Source: Taxillus chinensis
Lineage: Eukaryota > Streptophyta > Magnoliopsida > Santalales > Loranthaceae
Assembly: GCA_023512835.1 (NCBI GenBank)
Contig: CM042085.1
Coordinates: 37,526,324-37,590,323 of the forward strand
Reading direction: 5' to 3'
DNA: 64,000 bases
The notes under the pieces are model-generated. The model saw only the letters and a list, made by a program, of their open reading frames with translations, searched no databases and had not been told where the DNA came from. Made by a program: the position numbers and the translations under genes. Shown piece after piece: positions 46,512-58,479 of the stretch. Each line of letters starts with the position of its first letter. The first letter of the stretch is position 1.

Positions 46512-46711
46512 CACCATAATAAATAATAATAACAAATTCTCAACCATAACACCCAAAATTATAGGAATAACGCAAAATATTAAAGTAATTATAATAATTA
46601 ATAATAATACCTACTAATAAATTTCAGACATTAAAATAATATTAATAATAAAGAAATATTTCAAATTCTTATTCGGGCCTAACTCTAACCACATAGGTAC
46701 GGGACTCTACA
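44515..46711 (-). repeat. Gypsy-2 5' LTR
   Basis: Partner of 36959-39161. TATA box at 46423-46430 on the minus strand, TAA-type microsatellite at about 46450-46510, GC-rich tract about 45690-46190, TA microsatellite 45625-45682 (longer than in the other LTR). Confidence 0.95.
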
Positions 46712-48529
46712 GCAGTGCCGCTTACTAGGGGCTTGGGTCCAAGTAGAAGGACCAAAAACATCCTCGAGTCGGGAGGAGTGGCCGGAGCGGTAGAAGCAAT
46801 ATCAGATGGTAGATTCTCTCCTTTTTTTTGGTAAACCACCGAGGAGCGCCGGGGGCACGAGCGATGGTGAGGACTAGATCCGCAAAGGAGGAAGACAGGA
46901 AATGAATGGAGGTGGCCACCAGATCCATCTTTTGCTCCATGGAAGTGGAGGAGTCGGTAAGGGCGGAGAGGAGCCGAGCACCAAGGGCATCAACCTTGAT
47001 AGTGATGGCGGCAATTTGGGTGCTTTGGGCTTGAGCATGGCGGTCCAGCTAGGTAGACAACACAACATCAGAATGGACCGTGTCATAGGAAGCACGCCCA
47101 AGGGCAAGCTCAGGTGCTTTGGAGGACTCCCTAGCATGTAGAGGTGCAAGAGTGCGCTGGGCAGAGGAGTCGACAGGTGGAGAGAAGGGTACATCAATAT
47201 CAGCAGCATCAACAAGGGCATCCAACCCATTATGACCAGAAAGGTCAACGGTGGGGAACGAGCGCAGAGAAGACGGTCCGACCTCGCAGGGGAAGATACC
47301 CGTGCGTTGTGGGATGGTTCAAAAGAACGACAGCAGCTTGACAGCTTGAAGGAAAGACGGCATCAAAAGCCATGGTCTAGGTTCCAAGAGATCATATCGT
47401 CCGGGGTGTGAGTGTGGCGTGTATAGAACACCCGGAGATCATCGTCATGAATGGAGGCAGTTTAGGCCAGGCTAAAACGGAACCAGCAATCCATAAAAGC
47501 GTCGATAGGGAGACCGTTCAGGTAGTCTTAAGGCTTGAGGGGCAGATCCGAAGTAGCGTCCAGAGAAGAGGCAGGGGCAGCAGCAGTAGTAACAGTAGGA
47601 GCGGGGCCAATAACAGCAGATGGTGCCGAGGCTTTAGCCGGAGGAGAAGCTAGTTGAGACGGCCCCGCAACATCAAAAGGATTAGTGCGAATGTTGTGCT
47701 GCGAGCCTCCGGAGATGGAAAGAGTGGCAACAAACCGGATTCAAGATGATTAGTGGGTGGAGCTAACCTTGTGGGCGGAGGAATCGGCTGGGTCACCAAC
47801 GGAACTGCCCTATTGTTCCGGGGCTATAAGAGTACAGCTTGCGAGCTGGAGCCCGGCGGATAATAAGATTCCCATCAGGTGAAAGAAAGCGAAGGTAATA
47901 CGCCTGTGGGAAGGTGACAACCAGTTGTCCATCAAAGTGAGCCAGTCGTAGATGCTGGAACATGATGGAGAAAATCCGTCCAAAGGATTGGTTCCTTGGA
48001 TCGTTGCACATCAACCGAAAGAGGAATGACCCCCAGTCCATCAATATGTGCAAAAAGACTCCACACATGGCGAGGAGAAGGTCGTATGGGATGGAGTAGA
48101 GCATAGAGGTCCGAGCTAGAGGCATCGGCTAAGAATAGTGGCCATACATTGGTAACGGCCCTAGAAAGCTTTGAGGTTGTACTCATTCACCTTGTGGGAG
48201 TAGCCCATCGATGCCGTCATCTTGTCTGCTTCAGGCCGCAAATGAGTACTAGGAGGGAAATGGAGTGCATCACGAAGAACGTTGGGGGTGATGACGATAG
48301 ATTCACCCCGAATAGTGGATGTGATCGAGTCGGCGGTGTTACGAAAATTCCAGTAGTATTCAAGTATGTCTTCGAGAAGGAGTTCTACCATATTAGAGAC
48401 AAGGTCGAGAAGGTGGCTTGCATCGAGGAGGGAACGAACCTCTAGAAACCACGCTGGAGGATTAGAAATAGTGTTCCAATCGACTAGGTGGCCCGGAGTG
48501 ACACCGTACAAAGCAATTTTGGGTGCCAT
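46712..48529 (-). pseudogene. Extra ORF of Copia-B, N-terminal part
   Basis: Minus strand, ATG at 48529. The first 122 codons are open and read MAPKIALYGVTPGHLVDWNT, NPPAWFLEVRSLLDASHLLD, YYWNFRNTADSITSTIRGES and IVITPNVLRDALHFPP, the N-terminal half of the 'putative plant transposon protein' type domain. A frameshift then leads to LFLADASSSDLYALLHPIRP and LRLAHFDGQLVVTFPQAYYL. A Pro/Leu/Ser-rich segment follows (47248-46740). Gypsy-2 interrupts the ORF at 46712; it resumes at 36958. This is the best preserved of the three copies in the window. The role in the retroelement is unknown. Confidence 0.75.
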
Positions 48530-49455
48530 TTTAGAGTTGAAGTGGGAGAAGGATCAGGAAGCTTGGGTTTGTGCGAAGAAGAGAGTGATGAAAGATTTGG
48601 GGCTTTGAGAGTGTAATATCGCTCTCCACGTGAATAATCAGCATATATAAGATTGGGTCGTGGATGCCAGCGGGTCTAGGGTTTAAGCGAGATGAACAGT
48701 GAGCCTCCCGACAAATTTCATTAGACTTGATATTTGAACATCTCCAAATAATGAGATGACACGGAAGCCGTAAGAACCAAGCATTTATGATAGTTGTAAG
48801 CCAAATTTCAAAAATTTGAAACGACTAATTGCCCAAATCGGGATGTTCATTTATTGAACCATCATTATTCCTCTTCAAAAATATGCGATGTAAGATAATA
48901 CATGGATTACCGTGATTTGAGAATTTCAAGAGTCGAGGAAGTAAACCTGACTCGTCATCCGGAGTAAAGATAATCCGTAGGAAGAATGATCCGGATTTAA
49001 AGACTAACTTGTTTCAGGAGAACTGGTGCTGAAAGAGAGATGAAGATTCCTTTGTTGTCTTGAAGTCGAAAGGACAAGAGGTACCACAACACCTCAAATC
49101 CGAGACATCAGACATAAATAATCGTTGAAGTGTAAAAGGAATCGAACCCGTAGCTCATAAAAAATAGACTAAAGAGTGCAGTAAGACTTAACGGGTGGGG
49201 GTTAGTACGGATATGAATGAAAACATATAATAAAACACAAAGATCATCTGGACTAACAGAGAATAGAACTTATGCATTAAGAAATGATTGTGAGAGACAC
49301 ATACATACGAGTTAACGATCAATTTACAAAATCAATGCATATGACAAAGAATAAACCCATAAGTTTAATAAGTCAATATAGCGAATCCTTCATACTGATA
49401 GAGATAGCAAAGATTAATTAATTCTATATGAAGTTATTTAATGTATGTATCATGT
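48530..49455 (-). promoter_or_regulatory. Copia-B spacer and internal promoter
   Basis: Minus strand upstream of the ORF. A TATA box (TTATATATG, 48643-48651) lies about 115 bp from the ATG, preceded by a block (48652-48728) closely matching 21628-21705 in Copia-A. Farther upstream, to 49455, it aligns with 8640-8858 plus 21119-21330, i.e. across the Gypsy-1 insertion point. It is cut at about 49455 by the next repeat. Confidence 0.65.
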
Positions 49456-49499
49456 GGAATTTAGAGTGTCACTAACTCTAAATTGGAGTTGATCTAACA

Positions 49500-50390
49500 T
49501 GAAGATCGGAAGGTGCTGGTTCGAAGGTTCAAAGATTCAGACTCGAAGGTCGTAGCGTGTGTACTATGCGAAGCATTTGTGAGGTTACGAAGCAGTCATC
49601 TTTGAGGCTATGGGTAATCAAAGAATCGAAACGCAAGTTAAGGTCACCATTTAAGTAAGTTAATCGGACAACGTATCTCGAGCATGCTAAGTATCGAGAA
49701 GAAACACATGGACATTATCCGAGGTTGGAGTAATATGTTTCAATGATTGAGATCGAAGGTAAAACATATCTAACCCTAGCAGGAGATTTTTATGCAATGG
49801 TCATCCTATAAAAGAAAAGCATATGCCATACTTCAGTGCATACGTCTAAATATTTTCAATATACACGAAAAGTATTTTAAGAGATACAAGAGACATAGAG
49901 TAGTTCGTACTACATATACAAAGAGAAGAAGATTAAGAGCAAGATAACAATGAGTTCATCTAGCTTTATTCCTCATACATTTAACAAATAAATAGTGAGT
50001 TTGGCAAAGGAGTGGTTGAAGGTCAAGAGGAGCAAATAGTTGAACACGTAGGAGTAGGTTACGCTAGAAAGTTCATCACAGGAGTGAGTACTAAAGTAAT
50101 ACTATTTCGTATTTGCATTTAAAAGATAGGAGAGTTAATCCTTGTTGTAACAAGGGCAAGACCCTACCGTATTAAGAGTAATTATATATTTGACTTAGTG
50201 TATGTACACCCTCACCACCGTGGAGTATATCACATTGATCAAACCACATAAATCGTGTGTATTTGTCTTTTTATTTCCCATACATACCTGTTGTTAACTT
50301 GATCTTGCACAAGACACTAAGATATCACCCAAATAATAGCCGTATCTATAAAAATATCTTTAATAAGTAACCTACTCCTTAAAACTTGTT
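49500..50390 (+). repeat. LTR-like direct repeat, copy 1
   Basis: Aligns with 51016-51905 at a constant offset of about 1,516 bp: shared GAGGCTACGAAGCA-like start, CATCTTTGAGGCTATGG, CCTATAAAAG TATA box (49805-49814), and GATCTTGCACAAGACACTAA near the end. The left part holds remnants of a GACTCGAAGG motif array. Confidence 0.85.
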
Positions 50391-50444
50391 GTTCCCATAG
50401 TCTTTTTGGTTCTCATTATTGTCAATAATATGCGGAAGTAGGTA

Positions 50445-51085
50445 GCCATAGGGTCAAAGATCCGTACTTGGTTGGATAACTTTGTAGGGTGATCTCTTAG
50501 AGTGAGCTCGTAGAGGGAGTCTACCTATGTACATTGTTACTCTGCTCAGGGTCGAAGATCCGTAGACTTGAAAATATGTAGAGTCGAAGATCCTCAGGCT
50601 CGGAGTAGCAGACCGACTCAAAGGGTCAAAGATCCATAGACTCAAAGATATATAGAGCAAAGATCCTTAGACTCAAAGCACCATTGACTCAAAGGTACAC
50701 AGGTCGCAGACTCATAGATCCATAGGGTTGAAGATTCGGAAACCCAAAGTGCGATCAAGTAAAGAACAATGTCTCGAAGACTCGAAGACTTGCAGACTCA
50801 AAGTCCCATCAGGTGTAGAGTGGCAATGTCGTAGAGTCAAAGCTCGTAGTGTCAAAGATTGGAAGATCTGTTGCCAAGATCAGAGACTCATTGATGTGAA
50901 TAGACTTGTAGGGTCGAAGTTAGGATGCGGCTGTCACTGGCTCGGAGACTTGTAGACTCGTAGAGTAAGAAGTCAGTTGGTTGCTGATTCTAACCTGGAT
51001 TTGAAGACTCAGAGCTTTCTACATTAGAGTTGGTCTGACTCGAAGAGTCAAAGGCACAGACTCGAAGATCATAGCACATACACTA
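50445..51085 (+). repeat. Short-motif array (GACTCAAAGA / GGTCGAAGATCC)
   Basis: About 640 bp of degenerate 10-20 bp repeats around (A)GACTC(A/G)AAG and GTCAAAGATCC. It precedes the second LTR-like copy and its TATA box, the place of a U3 enhancer region. The ORFs read through it are not genes. Confidence 0.85.
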
Positions 51086-51905
51086 CATAGAGAATCAGAG
51101 AGGCTACGAAGCAATCATCTTTGAGGCTATGGCTAATCGAAGAAGTGAAATGCAGACAAGGTTGCCGTTTAAGTAAGTTATTCGGGCAACGTATCTGAAC
51201 ATGCTAAGTATTAGAGTATACACGTGGATGTTATCTGAGGCTGGATTAACATGTTTCAATGATGGAGATCAAAGGTGGAACATGTTTAACCCTAGTAGAA
51301 GGGTTTCATGCAACGACCGTCCTATAAAAGCAAAGAAAGATGCCATACTTCACAACTGCGTTAGAATATTATAGACTACAAGAAACATATCTGGAGAGAT
51401 ACAAGAGATGTAGCAGAGTTCGTATTGTTTACATAGAGAGAAAAAGATTGAAAGCAAGATAACAGTGAGTTAATTTGTTTTCGTTCCTCATACATTCAAC
51501 AAACAGATAGTGAGTTTGGCAAAGGAGTGGGTGAAGGTCAAATAGTGCAAATAGTTGAATACGCGGGAGCAGGCTGCGCTAGACAGTTCATCACAGTGAG
51601 TGAGTACTGAAGTAATACGGCTTTCTGCATTTGCATTTAAAATAAAAGAGAGTTGTTCCTCTTATAACAAGGGCAAGACCCTATTGTATTAAAAGCGTAT
51701 AGTGGATTGGATAGGGTGTAGGTATACCCTCACCACTATAGAGTAGATCACATTGATCGAAACACATAAACTGTGTTTCTTTATCTTTTACTTCCCATAC
51801 ATATCTGCTATTAATTTGATCTTGCACAAGACACTAAAATACCACCCAAACAATAAACCACATCTCGCAAGAATACCTCCGAGAAGTAAACTACTCCTAA
51901 AACTC
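51016..51905 (+). repeat. LTR-like direct repeat, copy 2
   Basis: Partner of 49500-50390, TATA box CCTATAAAAG at 51321-51330. It is followed by a 3' end with the ATTCACCC signature typical of the Copia LTR ends in this window. Confidence 0.85.
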
Positions 51906-52090
51906 GAAGGAATTAGTTTTAAGTATACTGATTCACCCAGCTTGTATATACATACAAATACCCACATGATCTTGCTTGAATCTTGGGAATATCAAAACTA
52001 AAGGAATTTGTTGTAAGTATACAAATTCACCCCCTCCCCTCTCTCGCATATACCTGTACTATCTTGTTTGAATATTGGGAATATCACGTA
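51906..52090 (+). repeat. Tandem duplication of an LTR end
   Basis: Two copies, offset about 100 bp, of a segment with GGAATTNGTTNTAAGTATAC, ATTCACCC and TTGAATNTTGGGAATATCA. No PBS follows. Confidence 0.8.
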
Positions 52091-52728
52091 TAGATGGAAG
52101 AGATAGTATCCTTAAATTAGACTTCATATGTTCTAATCGATAATCGAGTTGAAAAGCTTCATGTATGTTATTGTATCACAAAGACCTAACTTTGTTTATC
52201 CTACATGATTTTAAACTTCATTTTTCTCACAAAGGTTGAGTGCTATGAAGCTCCAAAATCTATGTAGAGCATTGGACACCAAATTAACTAAGTGATATTT
52301 ACCTTGAAGGTCTTCTTCTTCAAAGACTACGCCTCGAAGATCTGTTTGGAGACAATAGTATGTAGCCTTCAAGCATATTGACGGGTCGAAGCCTCGAAGC
52401 TTTGAAGGGTCGAAGCCTTCTTGGATTGAAGATGTCGGGTGTTAGCTTAACTTTACGATGTGATAAACTTTAGTGAATGAAGACATGTGGAAAAGTCATT
52501 GTGCACTTAATTTAAATTTAACTCGCCTCGTAGTGACTTTACTTAAGCTTTAAAGTTTTTGAATGGGTGAATCCAAAAGAAAATCGGATTAGATCAAGAG
52601 GAAATACATGAATCCTATCACATCATATATAGCTTCTAAAGTACTTTATCTTCAGATCAATTAAATAATCCGAGAGAAGAGCAAAAGGTAAGTTCATCCT
52701 AGAATTCAAATCCAAACCCTAACCCTAG

Positions 52729-52784
<56 letters not shown>

Positions 52785-52839
52785 GATCCTCTCCCTCTCT
52801 CTATCCTATGACCCCTTCAAGCCTAACTCCTCTAACCTT
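52091..52839 (+). promoter_or_regulatory. Upstream region of the third extra ORF
   Basis: Non-coding. A GAAGCCTCGAAG-type short array occurs at about 52300-52440, a TATA-like CATATATAGC at 52624-52633, and CT then ATCT microsatellites at 52732-52784 form the leader up to the ATG at 52840. Confidence 0.5.
52732..52784. repeat. CT and ATCT microsatellites
   Basis: A CT run passes into an ATCT tetranucleotide run of about seven units. Confidence 0.95.
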
Positions 52840-54480
52840 ATGGCAGGCCCAAGTTCAACTGTCCCAAACCCACTTAATGGCCCCTTTCCAGGGTTCGTAA
52901 TTAATTGAGAAGTAGTAAAAGAGTTTGAGGTTGACTGGATGGATGATTTCCGTTCTCATCTGGAGAACATAGGAATAGCATCCATCTGCACAGACATGGA
53001 TAAAGTATTGGCATCAGATGTACATGACTTCTATGAGAAGTTCAAATCTGTGGATAACTGGATGGTTGCTACTGTTCAGGGCGTTCACATCAATATTTCT
53101 ATGGCCACCCTTCGTGAAGTATTCCACCTACCCACAGGTGACTTCTTTCCCCTCCCATATCTATCTAGAGATGAATGTAAATGAGTACTAAGGTACCCCG
53201 ATCCCTAAAAGAAAGGAAGGAGGGCCTTAAAGGCTGGTTTCTCCAAAGTTGAAACTCACCGAGTTATACTTGAAGGGATAGTGCTTCATGTGCAAGAAGT
53301 CAGCCCATGACTCTACAAGTCATAGACAGATGAAATACTCATACTGTGTAGTGAGTGGCAGAATGCTTGAATGAGGATAGATTCTACACAATATGATTAA
53401 AACACAAAGGGATTAGAGATGCTTTGGTCTCATTCTATCTAAAGTCTTGAAGCATCTCCACCCCTCTTTATTCAACAATAGACCCGTGATGAAGCTGCCC
53501 GCTAAGTTTATATTTGAAAGCATATATGAAGATGGGCAACCAGAAAAAGCAGCCACTCAGGTTAGTGAAGACTCATGGGCTCGTATCCCTATTGCTCCCG
53601 CTTCTCCCACTTGCTGCGACTCCTTCACTGTCTCTCTCTTTCCAAGACCAAGAGCTACTGACTGATTAGGTGGTAGTGAAACTAATTGCCCTCGAGACTT
53701 CTTGATGTGTCATCGACCATCCAAACATTCCATGACGAGTCACCGGTTTAAAGTTGGCATGAGTGGCATGAGGACTGAGTTAGAGCTAATTAATCTAGAT
53801 GTTGAGAAGATCAAGGGAGAAATGGACTCTCTCACTAGCACTAGCATCACTGGATTTCAATGCCTCGAGGAGCACTATGAGGAGCTTAAGGAGTGATACA
53901 AAGTCCAATATGAAGGCCTATCAAAGGTTATCGGTGCCATCCTGGTCGAGTGTTGTAGGCTTGCCCTCGTAGAGATCAAGCTCAAAGTTAGGCCTTATCA
54001 CAAGTTCTCCTTGGACATGCCCACCCCCTAACTCTTTGAAGAACCAAGGCCTAAATCCAGTGTCCCGAGACCTTCGGCTCCTCGGACTGAAGCCACCTAT
54101 GGCTAAGGGAGGAAGCGTGCTCGCAAATCCCCCGTTCCTTTGGATTCTGACTATGATGTGAATGTTCCGCTGGCTGAGTGCCTGAAGAAGCATCGAGCCT
54201 CACAACCTTCCTCCTCCTCAGCTCAGCCTGCCACTCCTGCTACCACCTCTCAGATCCCTCCTGCCACTAAAGGTGCTAGCCCACCGGTACTCCAAGATTT
54301 CAACCTCTTTATTGTTGGGAGCACCTCTCATCAAACCTGTGGCTACCAGATCCCCTTCACAAGTGCTGAGCTCACACGTCTTCTTCAAAACAAAGAAGAA
54401 ATAGACACCGTTGATATGAGCAACTTTGTTCTAGCCCCAGAAAATAGCACTTTCCCGACTTCTCCCCATCGTTCGTAGGA
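52840..54480 (+). pseudogene. Third, diverged extra ORF (Copia-C)
   Basis: ATG at 52840 (MAGPSSTVPNPLNGPF). After an in-frame TGA at 52906 the frame continues as VVKEFEVDWMDDFRSHLENI, VHDFYEKFKSVDNWMVATVQ and GVHINISMATLREVFHLPTG, the same domain pattern as in Copia-A and -B (FY.NF/KF...V.G..I.I....LR...H.P) but clearly diverged. Many stops follow. A Ser/Pro/Thr-rich part (54140-54478; DSDYDVNVPLAECLKKHR) resembles the low-complexity middle of the other copies. Sense orientation with a downstream LTR-like region, as for A and B. Confidence 0.65.
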
Positions 54481-55085
54481 TTTGCGAATGGAGCTCTATC
54501 TTCCTATCATGGAAGGCCAACTTATTGAAGAAGACGCCCGTATGAATTTATTTAAGGGACAGCCTACACACAACTCAAACCCCGACGGGAGGTTGATACC
54601 GTTCTCATTCTCCTTTTGACCACGTCCCCTCACTAGTTTTCGCATAGGTTGATCTTCAACGACAACACATCTCCATCTTCGATTCCCTTCCATCCAGGAT
54701 CAATTAAGATCCGTAGTGGCCAGCTTCATGATTTTAATGCACTCATCACTCATGTGCTGCAAAACTCCAAATTCTTCACGATCAGCCACCCTTGAAGAAG
54801 CCCATGGAGATCACTCAGACGATCCAAAGTGTCCTTGTGCAATGATGATGATTACAACGTATGGTTTCTTTGTGTGTTACTTCATCCATGCTCTCTCCAC
54901 CTTTAGCTTGTCTGGTCTGGCGACTGTTTATGAACAAATATGCGCCCTAGCCACCTTAAGACCATGATGCCTACACATTATCTTCATCAGCAAACATCCC
55001 TTCTCATATTTTCCACCGCATCGATTCTCCCTGAATCTATTAATGATCAAAGCATGATTATTTCTCTTATAATCTCCATTATTTG
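54481..55085 (+). other. Remnant of the extra ORF end and non-coding tail
   Basis: Degenerate continuation; NPDGRLIPFSFSF-like text near 54575-54618 may correspond to the KPWKNLTTVLIP block of the other copies. No clear PPT seen. Confidence 0.4.
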
Positions 55086-56614
55086 ACATTGAATTAGGTT
55101 GAAAAACCCCCAACATTCATGAGAACAAAACCGAGACTTGAAGATCGAAGGTCAAAAAGTCAAAGCCTCAAAGCCAACTATGGCAATCAGCCATTTAAAG
55201 TCGCAGGGTTAAACAATAATGGATTGAAGACTCAAAGAGTTGAAGACTCAGCTCATAATATACTCTAAAGATTAATTGGTTAAGTGAACAACCCATCTAA
55301 CATTCACGGACCCAAAGATCCGAAGGGTCATAGAATGACGGCCTTAACCGCACCATACGTGAGCTATGTACGACTTGAAGACTCGAAGGCTCTAAGGGCG
55401 AGTCGAAGATTCGCAGATACCAGAGACTCAATAAAAGTTAAACAAACGCTTCATGAAGACTCAAAGAACTGAAGAGTCAAGACTCGCAAAATCAAGTGTG
55501 GTCGAAGCCAAAATTACCACAAGACCAATCAGAGGTTCGACCCAAATCATCAAGGCATGGGTACTACGAAGGAAGCAACATTGAGTGTCAAATCTCATCT
55601 CTTTGAGGCACCGCCTCAAAAGACTAAAACACAACTAACCATCCAAATCCTTCCTGGGAGATCTTCGAGATATCAACCTTCGAGGTAACCATCCGTATTA
55701 ACCAGAAAAGATAATCTGTTATTCTATTCAAGTTAGACCATTGCTTTGAGGCATACATATCAAACCCACAAAATAAAAACTTTACAAAATTATCAGTTAG
55801 GTCTTGTGTGCTTTGGCCGCGCCATTCGAAAAAGTCAAGCGCATTTATTGTTACATTTAATGTCGCATTAATTACTGTCAACCACTAACAATAGATAAAC
55901 GGTAAAAAATAAAAGATCTAGTATGAGCATGCAATATGCGTATGGGCAACGGATTTACAAGATATGGGCAAATCTATGCATCCCCTAGATTTTCCGTAAT
56001 TAAATGGCAGAAAGTCAAATTGTCAGGATGGGAATGCACACGCACGTGCACTAAATATTAAACTAATCTCTCTCATAGAAAGGGACGTGTTGAACTCCAA
56101 GGAATACAAATAAACAAGTCTCATGTATTGAAGAAATAACTTTCGAGGCTAACTTTTTTGAGAGTCACAATGTTGAGAGCAAAGGAGAGAAAATACTTAC
56201 CAAGTGTTGTGCACATGTGAGACCAAGAATCAAGATTATACGTTGGAGAACCATTCCTTAATCTTGGTTCAAAGATCAATCACAATCATCTTATCAATCT
56301 CTTCATTGATTAACCACAATCAAAAGCAACCTCAAAGAATATTCTACAAAGTGTTTCTTCTCTCTAACAGGTGTTTCAATGTGACTCCCTAGCATTAACT
56401 ATTGCAGGAATATTCTTGTCTGATCTAAGGTTCTTAATGTTAAGATCATTTAATCTTCTCAGATCTATCTATTAGCTCATTATCAAAACTCTATTCGTTT
56501 GTCTGCTACTCATTTATTAAAGATTCATATTCATTCTCTCTTGAGATTTATCCTTAACCTTATCCTCTCGAGAAAGAGTCTATTCACCCCCTCTAGACTC
56601 ACTTTGGGACCTAC
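55086..56614 (+). repeat. Copia-C 3' LTR-like region
   Basis: Opens with an array of GACTCAAAGA/GACTTGAAGA motifs (about 55130-55500) and ends TATTCACCCCCTCTAGACTC then GGGACCTACA at 56614, the end signature of the Copia LTRs in this window. The start is approximate because neither a clear PPT nor a TGTTGG start is visible. Confidence 0.6.
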
Positions 56615-57671
56615 ATCCTTAACTATAGTTGTCATTTAATTTTATAGAGTATGATATGTGTAATTTGTTAATGAGGACTATCACACATTCGGTTTTCGTT
56701 CGGGCCCATTTGGGGTGAGCTTAAACTAAACCAATGGTGAGAAATTTAAAGTCGCCACCAATTGTTTTTGGGATACGATTGGATACCCTCTACTTTGAGT
56801 AGTTTAAAGTGTGGTCTGCATTATTAGAGAAGGGTTCGGGAGTTGGTTACATGTAGGAAGGATTAGCACCCATACACCGCCCTTTCGGTATTTATTTTCG
56901 GAGGATGAGGTTTTCTATTTGTTTCTACTACTGTGATTGGGTTGGGTTTCCTAGAAACTCTATGTTTTTTATTTAGCTAAGTTATTTGTTAAAGTTATGG
57001 TTAAAATTGATTTACCCTAAATTTCTAAAGGGAATCCTAAAAGTTTTGGTTTTTTGTTTGAAATGGAAAATGAAATCTTTTTAGTTTTTAGTTTGAAAAT
57101 ATTTATTTTGTTTTTGTTGTTTTGGTTGTTTTTTTTTTGAAGTGGAAAATGAAATCGTAAGATTTTTTTGTTTTGTTTGGTTTTGTTTTGTTTTTTTGTT
57201 TTGTTTTTTTGTTTTTTTGTTAAAAAACATTTTGTTTTAGTAACAATTTTTTGTTTTTTTTTTGGGTTTGTGGTAAGATTTGTGGTTGTCACCATAATGA
57301 GATACCTCTTTCACTTTCTTAAAGTTTGAAAACCCGTAGGGGATTTGAGTTTGAGTGGTGTGAGACCTATCATTTGAGTGAGCTTTTGATTCACCTTTGT
57401 GAGGACTCCATGTGATTAATTGGTAATTGCTTTTGAATTTGTTTCACTTGGTTGTTCCTTAGTTCTTTTTGTGATGATGGCATGTGATTTTTGGACTAAG
57501 CGTGGGGGACTCCCATGTATAGTACTTAAAGTGACTTGCTTATGACTTGTTTGCCTTTCATTCTCTTTCGTATGAGACTTGCATAGCTAAATTAACCATA
57601 ATCTCATTTGTGTTTTCTTTTTCTTATTTTACACCATTTTATGTGTGACTAATTGTTTGTTTGTTTTTTTC

Positions 57672-57691
57672 CTTGCTCGAGGACGAGCAAG
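57672..57691 (+). other. Hairpin with CGAGGACG core before a PPT
   Basis: CTTGCTCG, AGGA, CGAGCAAG: perfect 8-bp stem and 4-base loop, followed by CAGTAAGTGTGGGGGAATT, a PPT of Tat/Athila type. Confidence 0.85.
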
Positions 57692-57694
57692 CAG

Positions 57695-58150
57695 TAAGTG
57701 TGGGGGAATTTGATGACATTAATTTATATAGATTTTTTACATGTGTCTTTCCCCTATTTACATTCATATTTTATAGTGTTTTGAGTGTTAAATCATGTTG
57801 TTTGTCATGCTTTAGTGTTTTGTAGAGTTGCGTTGTGTTTTGGGTGTATTACCCTTTTACCCCCACCTAAAATGCCAAAACGGACGACCTTTTGAAGATT
57901 GTTTGGGAAGATTCATATTTGCCTAAATAGACATTTTGGAGAATTTTGCATAGTCACTTTTCGGGCAGTTTGACCAGGGGCATTGACCGTCTTTTGGCAA
58001 GTGTGACTTTTTCCAACGAAAGTTGTTTTGGCCATAACTTCTTCATTTTTCATCGGAATTAAGCTCGATCAAGTGCGTTATTCCCCAAATTTCATCCTCT
58101 ATCCCCTAGTATTGGTCTTGGGGTACTTCGGGGACTTGTAGCAAAGGTCA
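57695..58150 (+). mobile_element. Plus-strand gypsy PPT and LTR start
   Basis: AAGTGTGGGGGAATT (57695-57710) followed by TGATGACATT, the start typical of Tat-type LTRs. About 440 bp of LTR-like DNA follows; the right boundary is approximate. Confidence 0.5.
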
Positions 58151-58479
58151 TCCATTTTGGGCTTCCCCGTTCGTGTAAGTGTATCCATCTTGTGTAAATT
58201 TATGGACCTGTTCAACAAGGTATATGGCATGGGCAGAATGATATATATAAAAACATGGGGTTAGTATGTCTAATCTAGACAAAATGGGGTCTAACAGTTG
58301 CCCCTCTTTGTGCATTATTTGTATACAAACAGTGTACAAAGATAAAAGGGAGTCATTTTGGATGGGTTGGAGCACTTACCTGACTAACCTCGCTCAGAGG
58401 AAAAGTAGAATGTGATGCTTTGGTCTGTCCCCAAGAGTGAAAAGGGGCCTCTTAGGCCGGTGGACTCTAGACAATTTGG

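Larger units (their letters stand above)
36959..46711 (-). mobile_element. Gypsy-2: Ty3/gypsy chromovirus inserted in Copia-B
   Basis: A 9,753-bp minus-strand element with LTRs of 2,203 and 2,197 bp, PBS, gag, protease, RT, RNase H, integrase, chromodomain-like tail and PPT in the same order as Gypsy-1. Ends are TGTAGAGTCCC and GGGCGTGACA (minus strand). The flanking 5-mers (GGCGT left, GCAGT right) match at three of five positions, so the target duplication is imperfect. It splits the extra ORF of Copia-B; the Copia-A ORF supplies the uninterrupted version. The coding region has many frameshifts. Confidence 0.95.
56640..58296 (-). mobile_element. Tat-type gypsy 3' LTR, minus strand, with nested plus-strand segment
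   Basis: On the minus strand TGTTAGACCCC at 58296 follows a PPT (AAGAGGGGCAAC, 58297-58311), and the U5 signature TGTAACCAACTCCCGAAC and GGTGGCGACT appears at about 56740-56860, matching 7650-7760. A segment of opposite orientation starting with a PPT at 57695 lies inside, so the region is composite. A T-rich low-complexity stretch lies at 57030-57260. Confidence 0.5.

Noticed and set aside
57017..57295. 92-codon Lys/Asn/Gln-rich minus-strand ORF
   Set aside because: Low-complexity reading of a T-rich tract.
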